Source of the DNA: Aquatica leii
Lineage: Eukaryota; Arthropoda; Insecta; Coleoptera; Lampyridae
NCBI GenBank assembly: GCA_035610365.1
Contig: CM069436.1
Span: 10,592,937-10,656,936 of the forward strand
Reading direction: 5' to 3'
DNA length: 64,000 bases
The position numbers and the translations under genes are program-made. A model generated the notes under the pieces. It was not told the DNA's origin and searched no databases. It saw only the letters and a list, made by a program, of their open reading frames with translations. Of this stretch, positions 24,401-37,000 are shown in pieces; position 1 is the stretch's first letter, and the number at the start of each line of letters is the position of its first letter.

Positions 24401-27400
24401 GATGAGGAGAAATGGAAAAGAAAGAATAATATTATGATAAAAGTGTGAAGAAGTGAGCAACCACAAAAAGATGACTGAAAAGCTTTAAAATTATTGATGA
24501 AAGTTCATTGATAGCTATTGAATATTTTGATGATTCAAACCATTTATGGTACTCATGTGTAGTAATTTTAATTATTATTATTATGCACTAAAAATTAAAA
24601 GACGTAATGTAACCGACATATAAAATAAAAGCAAGAAAAAAAGATATTCTTACTTTGCGTACCATAATTCAAGATTGTAAAGTTTGTTTTATACACTTAC
24701 GGACTTTATTTGATTTTATTGAGTATTTTTTTTATGCGCACACGGCCGTGCATTATTATTATATATTTTTTTACATTTAAAAAGGTAATTTAGTTTATTA
24801 TTATTATTTTTATTTTGTTTTAGTGTAATCAATTTTGTTTTTTTTAAAGATTTTATTTGTGTCAAATTGATTTCAAGTTTTAATGTAATTTCCTGTTTTA
24901 TTGATTGTCTAATCTCATTTTTATTATGTAATAAATGTTATATTGTTAACAAAGCTTTTATTCAATCGGCCTTCGCGTAAGTGAATTTTTGATCATTACA
25001 GATTTTTCGTGTGATACACTCTTAAGGTAATTCCCGTTTGAGTGTATCCATTTGAAGCGGACTCGTAATAGGCAAAGACCTCTAGTCTAATTAATAGAAG
25101 CATTATGTCAGAATCTGAATCGAAAGGATCGGAAAGAAAAAGCAAAAGACGGAAATTTGTGTAAGAAGCTTTTGCAAAGAGTAAACAAACAAACAGAAGA
25201 GAGAAAGGAAGAGAGCGATAAGAAAGATGGAGATGTGTAGGGAAATCATTAGCAAAATAAAGCAGATGAGGGAAAAGAACAAAAAATCAGTAGTTAACTT
25301 GGAAAAGATCACAGAGGAGTTAAAAAAAAGATAAGAGCGAAGGGAAATATGCGATATGTGGAAAACAAATAAGAGCATGGAAGAAAAAACAGAAATTTTG
25401 AAAAGAAGGGTGGAAGTAATGGAAAGAGAAAAGAGAAGGAAAAACTTGGTTATTAGAAAGATAGAAGGTCAAGAGGAAAGAGAAAAGCGTAAAAAACAAG
25501 TGGATAACTAATTTAAAAATGAATTATGTTTAAAAAAATTATGAGAGACGCAATTAAAATAGCCCGAAAGGTAATACTGGTAAAATTGGATTCCGTACAA
25601 GACAAAATAGAAATATTAAAGGAAAAAGGAAGGCCAAGAAGAACAAGGATATGTATAGATGAAGATATGACCCAAGTGAAAAGAGAGGTATAAAAAAATA
25701 TAAGGATGAAAGAAAGAAGATTAAAGGAAGAAGGAAAAAGAACAAAAAGAAGGTTTATGAAATTATAGGTTGGGAGAGAGGAGATGCAGTAGAACGTAAA
25801 AAAAAATAAATTAGAGAGAAGAAAGCCAAAAAACTATAAATAAGAGGGCTAAATAATAAAAAAAGGGGACGGCCACTCAAAATTAAAAGATAACGATAAG
25901 CAAAAACGAAGGAAATAGGTTTAGTTTTTTGGAACGTTCCAGGGGTTAAAAATAAAAGAACTAAATTTTGAAAGTATATAGAAGAGATTGACATTGTGGG
26001 TTTAGTAAAAACGTGGCTGGAGTAGAAAGATTGGGAATGATGGAAGTTAAATTTACTGAAGGGATATAAATAAAATGTACAGTTCGCGACAAGAAAAAAA
26101 AAAGAAAAAGCCCAAGAAGATATAATATCGGATGTAAGAGAAGAATGGGTAGTAGAAGAAGGCGAAAATAAAATGCAAGAGCAAGTAATAGTAGTAAATT
26201 AAATATTAAGGGAAAATGAAAGTATATATAGTGTAATAACAGTATACAATCAAGAAATGAAACAAACAATAAGAAACTTAAAACAGCTACTGATTGAAGA
26301 GAAGAGAGGAAAATTAATAATACTTGTAGATTTTAACGCGAGAATTTGGGGTAGGTGGAGGTATGATAGTGAATAGAGAAGAAATAAAAAGAGTAACGAT
26401 GAATAAGACATTAAACAAACAAGGTAGAGAGGTATTAGAGTTATGTGAGAATAAGGGGTAGACTATACTCAACAGAAATATGGAGAAAGGAGATAGAGGA
26501 GAATATACATATAAAAGTGAGAAGGAAGAATCTATAATAGTTTATGTAAAGGTTAGTAGGGATGTCTTGGAGGAAATAGAAAGTTTTAAAATAGGAGAGG
26601 AGGTAGATTCTGACCATCAACCATTAGAAGTAAGACTAAAAGATTAGAAGAGAAAAAGAACACAGACACAGTTTGGGGGGAGAAAAAAGTATGGACAAAT
26701 GAAAATATTGAGGTTTATAAGAAAAAATTAGAGGAGGAAAAAGTAGAGAAAGGAGTATAACAATTGATCAATAAAATGGATAAGCAGTAGAAAAAAAATA
26801 CGAGAAAAAAACATGAAGGAATATAAACAAAGGAGGTGGTGGAATAAGAAATGCTAGAAAGCCAGGAAGGAAGTAAGAAGAGGTAAAAGAAGGTGAAAAG
26901 AAATGAAAAATTGATATTCAAGAATATTAAAAATTAAGGTTGCAATATAGAAAAGAGTGTTGTAAGAGAAAAGAAGAATATAAATAAATAATAGTTTAAA
27001 AAAACTAAAAAAAACACGCTTTTATAGCTAACCGAACTAAAAACTAGAAAATAATTTTTAATTACAAAGAGTTTATAATACAGTAGTAAAAGGTCGAACA
27101 ATCAATCATAATTTGTCACCTCAAAAGAAAATTATAATTCAGAGTAAAAAGCGTGAAGTGCATTTTACTACATTTTATTAAATGTTATAATCATATTATT
27201 GACAACTATCTATGAGAGGAGAGTTATAAAAAAAATGTAGTAAAATGCACTCCACGCTTTTTACTCTGAATTATAATTTTCTTTTGAGGTGACAAATTAT
27301 GATTGATTGTTCGATCTTTTACTACTGTATTATAAACTCTTTGTAATTAAAAATTATTTTCTACTTTTTAGTTCGGTTAGCTGTAAAGGCGTGTTTTATT

Positions 27401-27990
27401 AGTTTTTTAAACTATTATTTATTTTTCATTTTTTAGTTCGATTATTCAATTATGTATTTTAATTCATATTCGTTATTTCCATTTCAATCGGTAAGACTTT
27501 GTGATTATAAATATTTTGATCCTTCGTAATTTAATTCCTTCTTTATCGACTATAAATTCAAGGCCGTGTTGTTTATCAAATTTTGTTCTGTAAAATCAAG
27601 AAATTGAAATTTCTGTCCTGATTATTTTGTTGTAAATAAGAAGTCTTTTTCTGAATCACGGTTATTAATATATTCGGAATATTATAAACAATAGTACCAG
27701 TTTATTAGACTCGTCAGAAACTACATATGCATAAAGAACAAACAAGACGACAACGCAGCTTGAAAAACAAGCAGAGTCCAAAACTGCTCGCCTGCGCAGT
27801 TCACGCGCTCTGTCTTTGTTACTCTCATGCAGAAGATCCGTAATGAAATTTATTAATCCTGACGATCCTAATCAGGATCATGGAAATTTTTTATCAAATT
27901 ATTGCATTGTCATCGGTCCTTGAGACGTGTGCAAAGTTTCAATTTGATCAGACTTCTAGAAACCGGTGAAAATTAAGCTCAAAGATTCCG

Positions 27991-28021
<31 letters not shown>

Positions 28022-31000
28022 CATCCCGAACTAATAAAAGCGTGTTAAAAAGAGTTGGAGGAACATATAAAAAAGTTAGAAAATGAACGAGACATATGGA
28101 GCTTTTTGAATAAAGAAAAGAAAATTGGTGAAAAAGAAGGGGATACAAATTTATATGAAAAAATGGAGAAAACATTGCGTAGGGGTCTTAGAGGAGGAAG
28201 ATGAGAGGAAGGGTAAATTCGAAATAGAAAGGATAACAAAAAAAGGGAGCAGTACTACTATACAGAAAGAAGAAATAGAAGAAGCATTAAGAAAAATGAA
28301 AAAAGTAAAGACAGAAGAGACGGTTGGGAAGCAAGGAGAACAATGGAAATATACAGGAAAAAGAACGAAAGAAAGAATAGGAAGAAATTTAAATAAGATA
28401 TGGTCAGGTAAAGGGTTTCCGGATAATTAGAAAGAAGCAATAATATGCCCAGTTTACAAAAGAGGAGACAGAAGAGAGGTAAGAGACTATAGAAGTATAA
28501 GTGTGGCAAATGTGGGATATGAGATGAGATAGAGGAACTAGTAAGAAATATAGAAAAATTATATAATGAGACAAAGTGCAAAGTAAGAATAGATGGAAAG
28601 TTAAGTGTAGCATTTTGAACAAATAAAGGATTAAGGCATGGGTGCCCACTTAGTTTTAGTTTATTTGCAGTATATTTATAAAATTTAGAGACAGAGTTAA
28701 TGGGGCAACAGAGTGGAAGAATAGTAATAGGGAGAGGGTTAAAAGTGTGGGTTTTAGCGTATGCGAATGACATAGTAATTATAGCGAAGAATGAAAGAAA
28801 AAACTGTTTAAATGTAAATGTGGGAAAAACAAAGATGGTAATGTTTCAAAAAGAGAGGGAGGGTAAAAAAAGAGTGGAGTAAAAGTGGAGAGACGAGGGA
28901 ATAGAAAGTGTAAATGAAGTGACTTATTTGGGTTATTGAATCAGATACGACAATAAGGATGAGGCTCATATAACATGGTTGGCAAAGAAACGTAACAAAA
29001 TCATAGGTCCGGTGTGGGGTATAGGGGAGAGGGGGTTTGGAAAGCAAAGCAAAGAAGTTGTTTAACAAATTAATAAAGAGTATAATGATGTACGTGGCGG
29101 AAATATGAGAGTGGAAGGAATTAGAGAAAGTGCAAGAAACATACTGGAAATAGACGTTAGGATTAGAAAGAGAGACGCCAGGGTACATAGTAAAGGAGGA
29201 AATAAAGTTAGAAAAGATAAGATTACATGCGGGGAAGAGAAAAATGTGTTACGAAGAACAAATGAAAGAAAGAGAAGAATGTAAATTGCTTCAAATGTGC
29301 TGGAAAGAAGTAAAGAATGGAAAAATTAAATATGAAAAACAAGAATGAAAAAGGTATTATGCAAGATAATAAGAAGAGATAAGGATATACAGAGACAAGA
29401 AACAAGATCAAGAATAACAGTGATAGACAATATTCTAAGGTACATAAAGGGCGAAAAAAGTTTAAGATTAAAAAGAATGGTAGCAAGGTTTAGATGCGGG
29501 AGTGAAGAGTAAGTGAATAAGTATTGGAAGGAAGATACAGATAGGAGATGTAGACTATGTGGAGAGGAGTGGGAAAATATAAAGCACGTGGTAAAGGAAT
29601 GCATAGAACTAAGAGAAGAGAAGAGAAGAAGGTTGGAGATTTTGGGAGAAGGAGGAGAAGGAGTGGGATGGATAGAAGAAGTATTAAAAAGGAGAAAAAG
29701 GTTACAAGTAGTGTAGTAGATGTATATAGAGAATTGATTAGTGATGGAGGGTTTAGGGCTTTTGTTTTTTTTTTGTTTTATGTAGTAGGTTAATTTTGTG
29801 TTTAGTTTAAAATACGAATTCTTTGTTAAAAAAAATTTTTTTACGACAAATAAAGGCTATTAATTAATTAGAATAATACCGTCTGACTTTCAAACTTTAT
29901 TTTTAATAATTCAAGGATTTACATTCAGAAACATTTTTTAAATCATTATAAGTAATAACTTTGTGATTAATTATATTTACAAGTTACTTGTATATGAGTA
30001 AGGAAACATTATTAAAACGTAAAAGATGTAAATGACCTACTATGCGGATAATGTACTTGTATTATAAAACACCTTTCAAATTTACTCAAAAATGTAGGAA
30101 GAATGTACGCAGTATTACTTTTCTCTGCACGCTACAACAAAACCTCAAACAAAATTTTTTAATTAAAAAAAATATTATAAACTTTAAAAACACTAACAAA
30201 AGATCTACTAATATACCTCTGTATAATTTAATTAAAAGAGTTTTTTTGTAGCTTTTATTGAATCGTTAGTGTTTTTTCATTTAATTTTCTAAGCATGACG
30301 TAGAAATTAAGAAAGTGAATAACCTGTTACACTTCATATTTGTATTTAGTTGTAATTCTACAGAGAAAGTTAAAAAGAAATGTGTTCTTATGAGACAACT
30401 TTCATCGTTATATATTATTTAACAAACTATTTATGTATTGCAAGTATTGGTAGAACATGTTACACCGTTTCGTTTTTATTATCGTAATACAAAACGTCTT
30501 ACACTTTCTTATAACCATTTATGTAAGAATTAATTTTGTAAAGATTAACTGTTACTTCTTTTTTTAGTTATGACTTTCACTGACAAATTAGATATAGCGT
30601 TAGAAAAAAAAGTGCATTGCAAACTATAATTATGTCAGAAGATATAAAGAACACAGACATTGAAGAATTTACTAATTAGACTTTGGTAATAACTGGGTTT
30701 TTTTAAGATAAAATAATAATAAAAAAATTATTTAAGGAATACGTTCTGCTCTTCATTAGCATCTTTGCGCAACATAAGTACATTTTTATGCGATTTATTT
30801 AATAAACAATTTTTTACAAAATGCACATTTAATAAAACTAGTATATAATAGATGCTTATGGTTTTTGTCGAAAAAATAAGGTGCATATATAAAGTTCAAT
30901 CTCTGAATTATTTTTGCAGACAATTCAATCGCAATAGATGAAACAAATCTTAAAAATTTATTACATTTTTCAAAAACAAGAATGCATACATAAATAATAA

Positions 31001-34000
31001 AAAAATAAAAAAAAACACAAATAACTAGTATTCTAGGTACAGCCATAGTCATTGGAAATGTCCCTAAAATGAACATTACCGCATTTTCAGTAGCATTCTA
31101 ATAGTATTACCACTATTTATACTTGTAAATATACCTTGAGGTTATGTCCTTTTGTCTTGTAAATAAAAAAGGAATTACCATTACTAAATTTTACATGTAT
31201 TTCTCAAACCATAAGAAAATAGTATTACTTTTATTATCGTATTTATATTTTTATGGGAATAAAAAAACACACATTTCTTTCTATAATTTTAGATACATAC
31301 TTATTGATAGTAAAATTTTGAACGTATAAAATTAAGGTAAATTGTAAATAATAATCTAATTACTGATTTTATAAAAAGAATGTTACATAGGTACTATTAA
31401 TATTTCGCTGTATGTGCAAAATTATTTAGAAATAAAGTGAAACTTTTATACTTTAATTGCGTTTAAATATAAAAGATACTATCAAACAGAATTTTCCGGT
31501 GTAAGAATAAATATTTGTGCCAATATAATGTAATTTATTTAAATTTTTGTTCACATAGTCACATTCTTTTTTTTTGTTTGAGCGGTTAAATACTTTACTT
31601 ATTAACGAGTATCATAATTACATTTTCGTATTTATTAATATTATTTTTATTTTAATAATAATTATTTAGGTATTACTCACTTTTTCGTTAATAAAATGTT
31701 AATAAATATACGCACACGTTTGTAATTACAGTTTATGCTGTAGTTTATTTTAATAATATAATTAAATAAAAAAACATATTATCCTATAAAAAACAATAAC
31801 AATACAAAAGTTGTATAGAAATAATTAATACTTTGTGTAATAACCATTATTTTGTATGCATGCTTCTAATCTAGACTGCATAGAGTTTACTAAATTTTCA
31901 CACAACTGTGATCCCCGAAAACGTTCCCAAACTAATTGTGAATGTTGGATAATATTTTCAGGTTTTTTAAATTGAATATCACTATCCCAGTATTTGATCA
32001 TTGCACCCCACATGTTTTCAATTGGGTCTAATCTGGTGATCTCGCTGGCCATTCAATTATTTCAACTTCGTTTTGATCTTCAATCCAGTCCCTAACAATT
32101 CGTGCTGTATGAATAGGAGAATTATTCTAGACTACTTGAATAATTTCCAGCTCATCTTGTAAAAATATTCTTCTCACAGAAGGTATCAAAATATTATCTA
32201 AAATATTCAGGTATTGCTCTGAAGTAAATCGAGGTGGTGTCACTTGCACTAACTCACCTGGACTCGCTTGAGATATACATCCCCACACTCCAGCTGTCAC
32301 TCTACCACTTTGCCTATTGGGCAAAACATGTTCTACATAGTAACAAGTGTTTTGTGGTCTTCACACTGTAGTTGGACATTGATCAGTGCTAGAAAATACT
32401 TTTTCATCTGTAAATATAACAGTACTTAAATCCAAATTTAAATATTGGCAACAAAAGCGCAACCGAGCTGCAGCATAACGCTCTGTAATGTTAGGTTTAC
32501 TTGCCGGTTTTCTACAATGTAAATTTGATTCGTGTAAACATCTCTGAATGGTGGAAACAGAGCAATTAATATTCAGCGTTTCCTTTATTTTTTGGCAAGT
32601 TGTAAAAAGATTTTGTAATGTATAGCCGAATATATCCGCATCTTCGTGCCGAGAAGTAATTCTAGGCTTAGATGGTTTGTTGCTGACAAGTGGCCTATTA
32701 CCAACTTCCTGACCTTTCGTAATCCATCGCCGGATTTGTTTAATCTACAAAGTGTTAAGTTCTTAGTTATAGATTACATTTATCATTAGTACTGTATTAA
32801 AAGCCATTATACATTATATATGTATTTAAAAATTTGACGTCAATTTAATATTCCAATATCTTATAAAATAGTATTGTTAGTGATCATATTTAATACATGC
32901 TGACTGTGTTGCAATGCAATGTAAAAAATGTACTTTAGAAAAATGCTTATCGATAAGTCAACATGTTGTGATATTGTTTGAGGTGACATTCCTGCTTGTG
33001 CCATCCCAACAATACTTCCTCTTAATTCTAAGGTAGAATCCATTTGTCCTAATTTTCGAGGCATATTCACAAAATATAATAATCACATAAACAATGATGT
33101 TACCACCAGGAACTCCCAATTTATATTACAATTTTGTACATGAAAAATTTATATTTATACGACGAAAGGCCATAACTTGATGATATATTTACAAAAGATA
33201 ATTGAGAAACTCATTAATAAGTGAGGTATTTATTAATCCGCTTAATCCGAAGATGCATATCCGGTAGAATTGTTTATTAATTTGCACAAAAACATAAAAG
33301 CAGTTGTGGTTTCATAAAACGCTTGTTTCAGAGTATTATTTAAGTCTCCTCGTATGATTTTAAGGAACACATATACAATTTATTAATGGTAATCACCTTT
33401 TTGTATTTATACGATAAACAAAAACCCATAACCTCAAGGTATATTTATAGATGTCAATACGATCAATACTATTAAATGTCTTTAAATTGAGTATTACCGC
33501 ACTTTCATTGACAACACATCATTAATAAGTGAGGTATTTGTTAATCCGCTTAATTCTAGGATGCATATCCGGTACAATACCTACATACTTTTACATAAAC
33601 CGGGCCAACATGCAAATTAAGAAATTGAAAAAATAAACAGTTATTTTATAGCAAAAAACAAGTATCGTTGTTACTTGTTAATTATTATATAAGAAAAATT
33701 GTTTATAAATTATAGTAACAAACGCTGCATATTCTTATAACCAAACATTACTCCGGGTCTGATAAGCCAGGTTTATACATCCTACATACAAAAATAATGT
33801 GACTATCAGAACACACATTTCAATAAATTACATTAATAGTTAAAATTTAGACGTAACAAATACTTTTTAAATAATTTTGCAAATATAATTTCGGCATTTT
33901 TATTCAAAACATTTATTACCTAAAAATTTGACGATATAGTATGTCTTATGTTTATTAAAAATATGTTAATAAATTGTTATTCAAAATTAGAAAAAAGTGT

Positions 34001-37000
34001 TTGTTTTTTAATTCGCACAAAAAATATAAAGAAAATTTTGGTTTTATAAAACGTTTATTTGAGAGTATTATTTAAAAGCCTTTTCGTATGATTTGAGAAA
34101 TACATACAAGATTAAGTAATGGTAATCGCTTTTTTGTATTTATACGACAAAGAACAAACCATAACCTTAGGATATATTTACAGGTATAAGTACGATTAAT
34201 ACTATTAGAATGTGACTGAACGTGCGATATTGCTCATTTTAGGGACATTTCCAATGACTATGGCTGTACATATTAAACGAGAGTAGAGTCGTATGACAAT
34301 TCACCAATTGTTTGTATTTAACATTTGTTCATGAAATGCCTGAGAATTGTTTCCTACAATCTCTTCATCGCTGGAAGATAATGAATCAACAACCCCAATG
34401 ACTTATAGAGAATTTTTTGTGATAACAAATTATGAGCGACACCGTTCATTATAAAGAATTGCTAAGCGCTGATAAAACATAGCTTCCAGTGACATATCTA
34501 AAGAGAAACCTGATCGCGTTATCTTAAATTCATGCACTTGAACAAACATCATGGCATGTAAATGGCCGGCGTTACTAACTTTTTCCATTTTTGTAGTTCA
34601 ATTTTTTTACCCTTTATCTCTCTAAGAGGAACGGAAACTGAGCTCGGCATTGAATTAGTATTAAGAACTCTAAATCCAAACACTCCCGGCTGTTGTTTTC
34701 CATTATAGTTTTAGTAGTATGTAATAGTTTAGTTCGAAATTATTGCAAACTGGAGGGTATATTTTTTATAGAATTTTTTTTAGAGAAGCACCAACATGAG
34801 TATTTGGGTTGTGTTGGTACCGCTTAGGTTCTCTTTTCCAAGTGATGTACGATAAGAAACACAAAGTAAGCAACAAAATCTCGAAACATCGAACTTTATT
34901 TTACAAAAAATATTATTAAGGTAAAAAGTCATCTTCGCAAATAATAATATTGCACTTACAAGCATGTTATGCGAGGAAAGGTCCAAAAATTGAGATTCAC
35001 GTTCACTGACTGACATTTTCTACTGGCTTAGATATGGTTGAGAGCATTCGGATAAATGTAAAACTTTCTCTAGACACAATCAGTTTTAGAGCCATAGTGA
35101 AATTTTCAGAAATTTTGCCAGATTTTGATTGAATGGCTTGGATTAAATAAATCATTCACTCATTAAATATACAATTTATATTGCGTGATTTCTGACAATT
35201 GTTTCACCACACGCTAATTAGTTGACGCGCATTTTTAAAAAAACAACGAAAGTAAATGATTACTGGATTTTACCCGAGTTTTATAGCGGTTCACAGTTCA
35301 ACAGCTTCTAAGATTATGACACGATTTGAGCTACGTTGCCACATACTATCAGATGAAAAAATTGCAAAGTGGAGATTTCATCTTTGGAAATGTATAAATT
35401 GAATTTTTCTACAGTTTGTCGCGTTCGCGATTCCCTGTTATTTCTAAAGAAGCCATACAGCAGATTGAAGTTGCAATAAAAACATTTTGCGACGCGAAAT
35501 AATCGACATGCCTTTTTATTAAATTTTCTAGGTGTTCTTAGCGTGATCTTTCGGCGTAAATGAAGTATAACTAATCTTATAAAGAACCTGTCAATTTCCA
35601 AAGACAAAGAAAAGAAATATTAAATTTGCTTTCTCCGTTTACAACAAAAGAATAAACAAAAAACCCCGTTTAAGCGATAGAATTAAATTTAAATAATCGT
35701 TCTTAATTTTTTCGCTTTAGACAGTATCACAATTCATCGCATCTCTCGTACAATAATCAAATAAAATACTTACAAACGCATATCCAAATAAATTTTACTA
35801 ATCTGTGACTTCTTTATATGGCGCCTGTTGAATTAAAAAGTGTTTATTTATTTAAGACATAGTTGCCACTCTTGATCGTTCATGCTATGAATTATTGTGC
35901 TGCAGTTTTTGTATAAATTTTGAATAAAACCAATTTTTAAGGCCGTACTCTGAGCAACTTCAATCATAATTAATACAGTCCACTGAAGATATGAATACGA
36001 GTACTACTTAGTGATTTTCTATAAAGTTCTACATGTATTATTATTCTAAGTTTATAATAAGTTGATATAAACAAGTTGTCTCAAAAAAAAAATGAATAAC
36101 AAAATGAAATACAAAAATGGTTGTTGTAAAAACTTGTCAAAAATGTTTATCGTTTTTTATAATAAAAAATAGTTTACATTGATGGTGTACCTGTTTTCAA
36201 TAAAACGTTTAACACAAAACAGCGCCTAATCCTCAAATTGAAGATCACGTATTGCGATTTGTTGGGTTTTGAGTGGACGCAGGTTGGCAACCACGTAACA
36301 ATTTGTCACTAACTAATAACTATACAAAACGTACACTCAAAAAAAGATAACATTATTTTTAATTTTTATTATGAAACTTTATAAATCAAGTTTATTAAGT
36401 TATTTCGTTTAAGCATTTTTAAATTTGAACATAAGTTATCGGTTTAGTAGAATATGTGTGTTTCAGTCGAGTTGCTTTTGGTGACCACCGCGGTTTTTTT
36501 GCGGTTAAGGGTAGCTTTGTCGTAATATTACACACGCCACAATTTTTGTATTGAAATGATTTGTTTAATAACCTAAAATAATCAATAATTTATTATCTTA
36601 AAACGGTGCAAGATAGAGGAAAGTTGCACATAAAAATTTTTATAGAAGACAAAATTTACTATAAAAACGTCGGCGGAAAAGTACAATTACCTTCAATGGT
36701 TTAGAAGATATAAGTTGCACAAAAATGTCTTACATTACATTAAAATTCTTAAACTATTAGATATAATTATACACTCCCGCGCAATTTTTTGTAGTAAACT
36801 TAGTGCTCAATAAATTGCTTATATGCAATTTTTATCTATATTATACCGTTTTTGCAGCGTACAAGGCGGAAGCACGAGCGATTCTAATTCTGCAATTATA
36901 TTCCATGTTTAACGTTTGATTCAATTAATTTTAATATCTACGTACTTCAAATAATGCTGCTAGAACCGATTCTAAAATTTGAGGTTATAAGTATGTCAAC

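Larger units (their letters stand above)
26981..28049. mobile_element. Nested insertion with large palindrome in LINE copy B2
   Basis: About 1.07 kb with no similarity to the LINE. It begins with a near-perfect palindrome (arms 26982-27176 and 27232-27425). About 570 bp of unique AT-rich DNA follow, then an ACAT microsatellite (27993-28024). It ends in CCGAACTAATAAAAGCGTGTT, which complements the AACACGCTTTTAT...CCGAAC near 27013, so the two outer ends behave as imperfect inverted termini. No coding capacity. The superfamily is not known. The segment AGTTCGGTTAG in the right arm also occurs in two Gypsy-type LTRs in this window. Confidence 0.65.
25100..29800 (+). mobile_element. Non-LTR retrotransposon, decayed copy B2, split by an insertion
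   Basis: Same family and strand as copy A, at lower preservation. ORF1 text lies at 25110-25500 (KRRKNLVIRKIEGQ), endonuclease from about 25910 to 26650 (FWNVPGVKNKRT-like start, LVDFNARI block, SDHQPLEV-like end), linker at 26650-26980, then 1.07 kb of foreign DNA (26981-28049). The linker and RT then resume at 28050-29740: LRHGCPLSFSLFAV, VWVLAYANDIVIIAKNE, NVNEVTYLGY, and finger CRLCGEEWENIKHVVKEC. The catalytic box reads YAND, losing the first catalytic Asp. Dozens of stops. It ends near 29800. Confidence 0.85.
31040..34266 (-). mobile_element. Tc1-type transposon, 3.2 kb, complete ends, dead
   Basis: Both ends start CAGCCATAGTCATTGGAAAT and are flanked by TA (31038-31039 and 34267-34268). 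The inverted match continues imperfectly for over 200 bp, including CATTCTAATAGTATTA and ATATACCTTGAGGTTATG. The inside holds a minus-strand Tc1 transposase (about 31825-33070). At 3227 bp it is about twice the usual Tc1 length, because the side next to the transposase start carries long repeated subterminal DNA. Stops in the transposase make it non-autonomous. It lies in proposed MCO intron 1. Confidence 0.92.

Noticed and set aside
27993-28024. Regular short repeats as a possible CRISPR-like array
   Set aside because: It is a simple (ACAT)n microsatellite without spacers, in a eukaryotic sequence.
30795-31076. Minus-strand ORF with a signal-peptide-like start (MAVPRILVICVFFYFF)
   Set aside because: Its first codons are the terminal inverted repeat of the Tc1-type element (31040 onward), whose other copy is at 34266. 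The rest is AT-rich filler. It was also considered as an MCO first exon but the phase and the TIR argue against it.
35314-35607. 97-codon minus-strand ORF
   Set aside because: No recognisable motif, no splice support and no repeat; ORFs of this length occur by chance in 64 kb.
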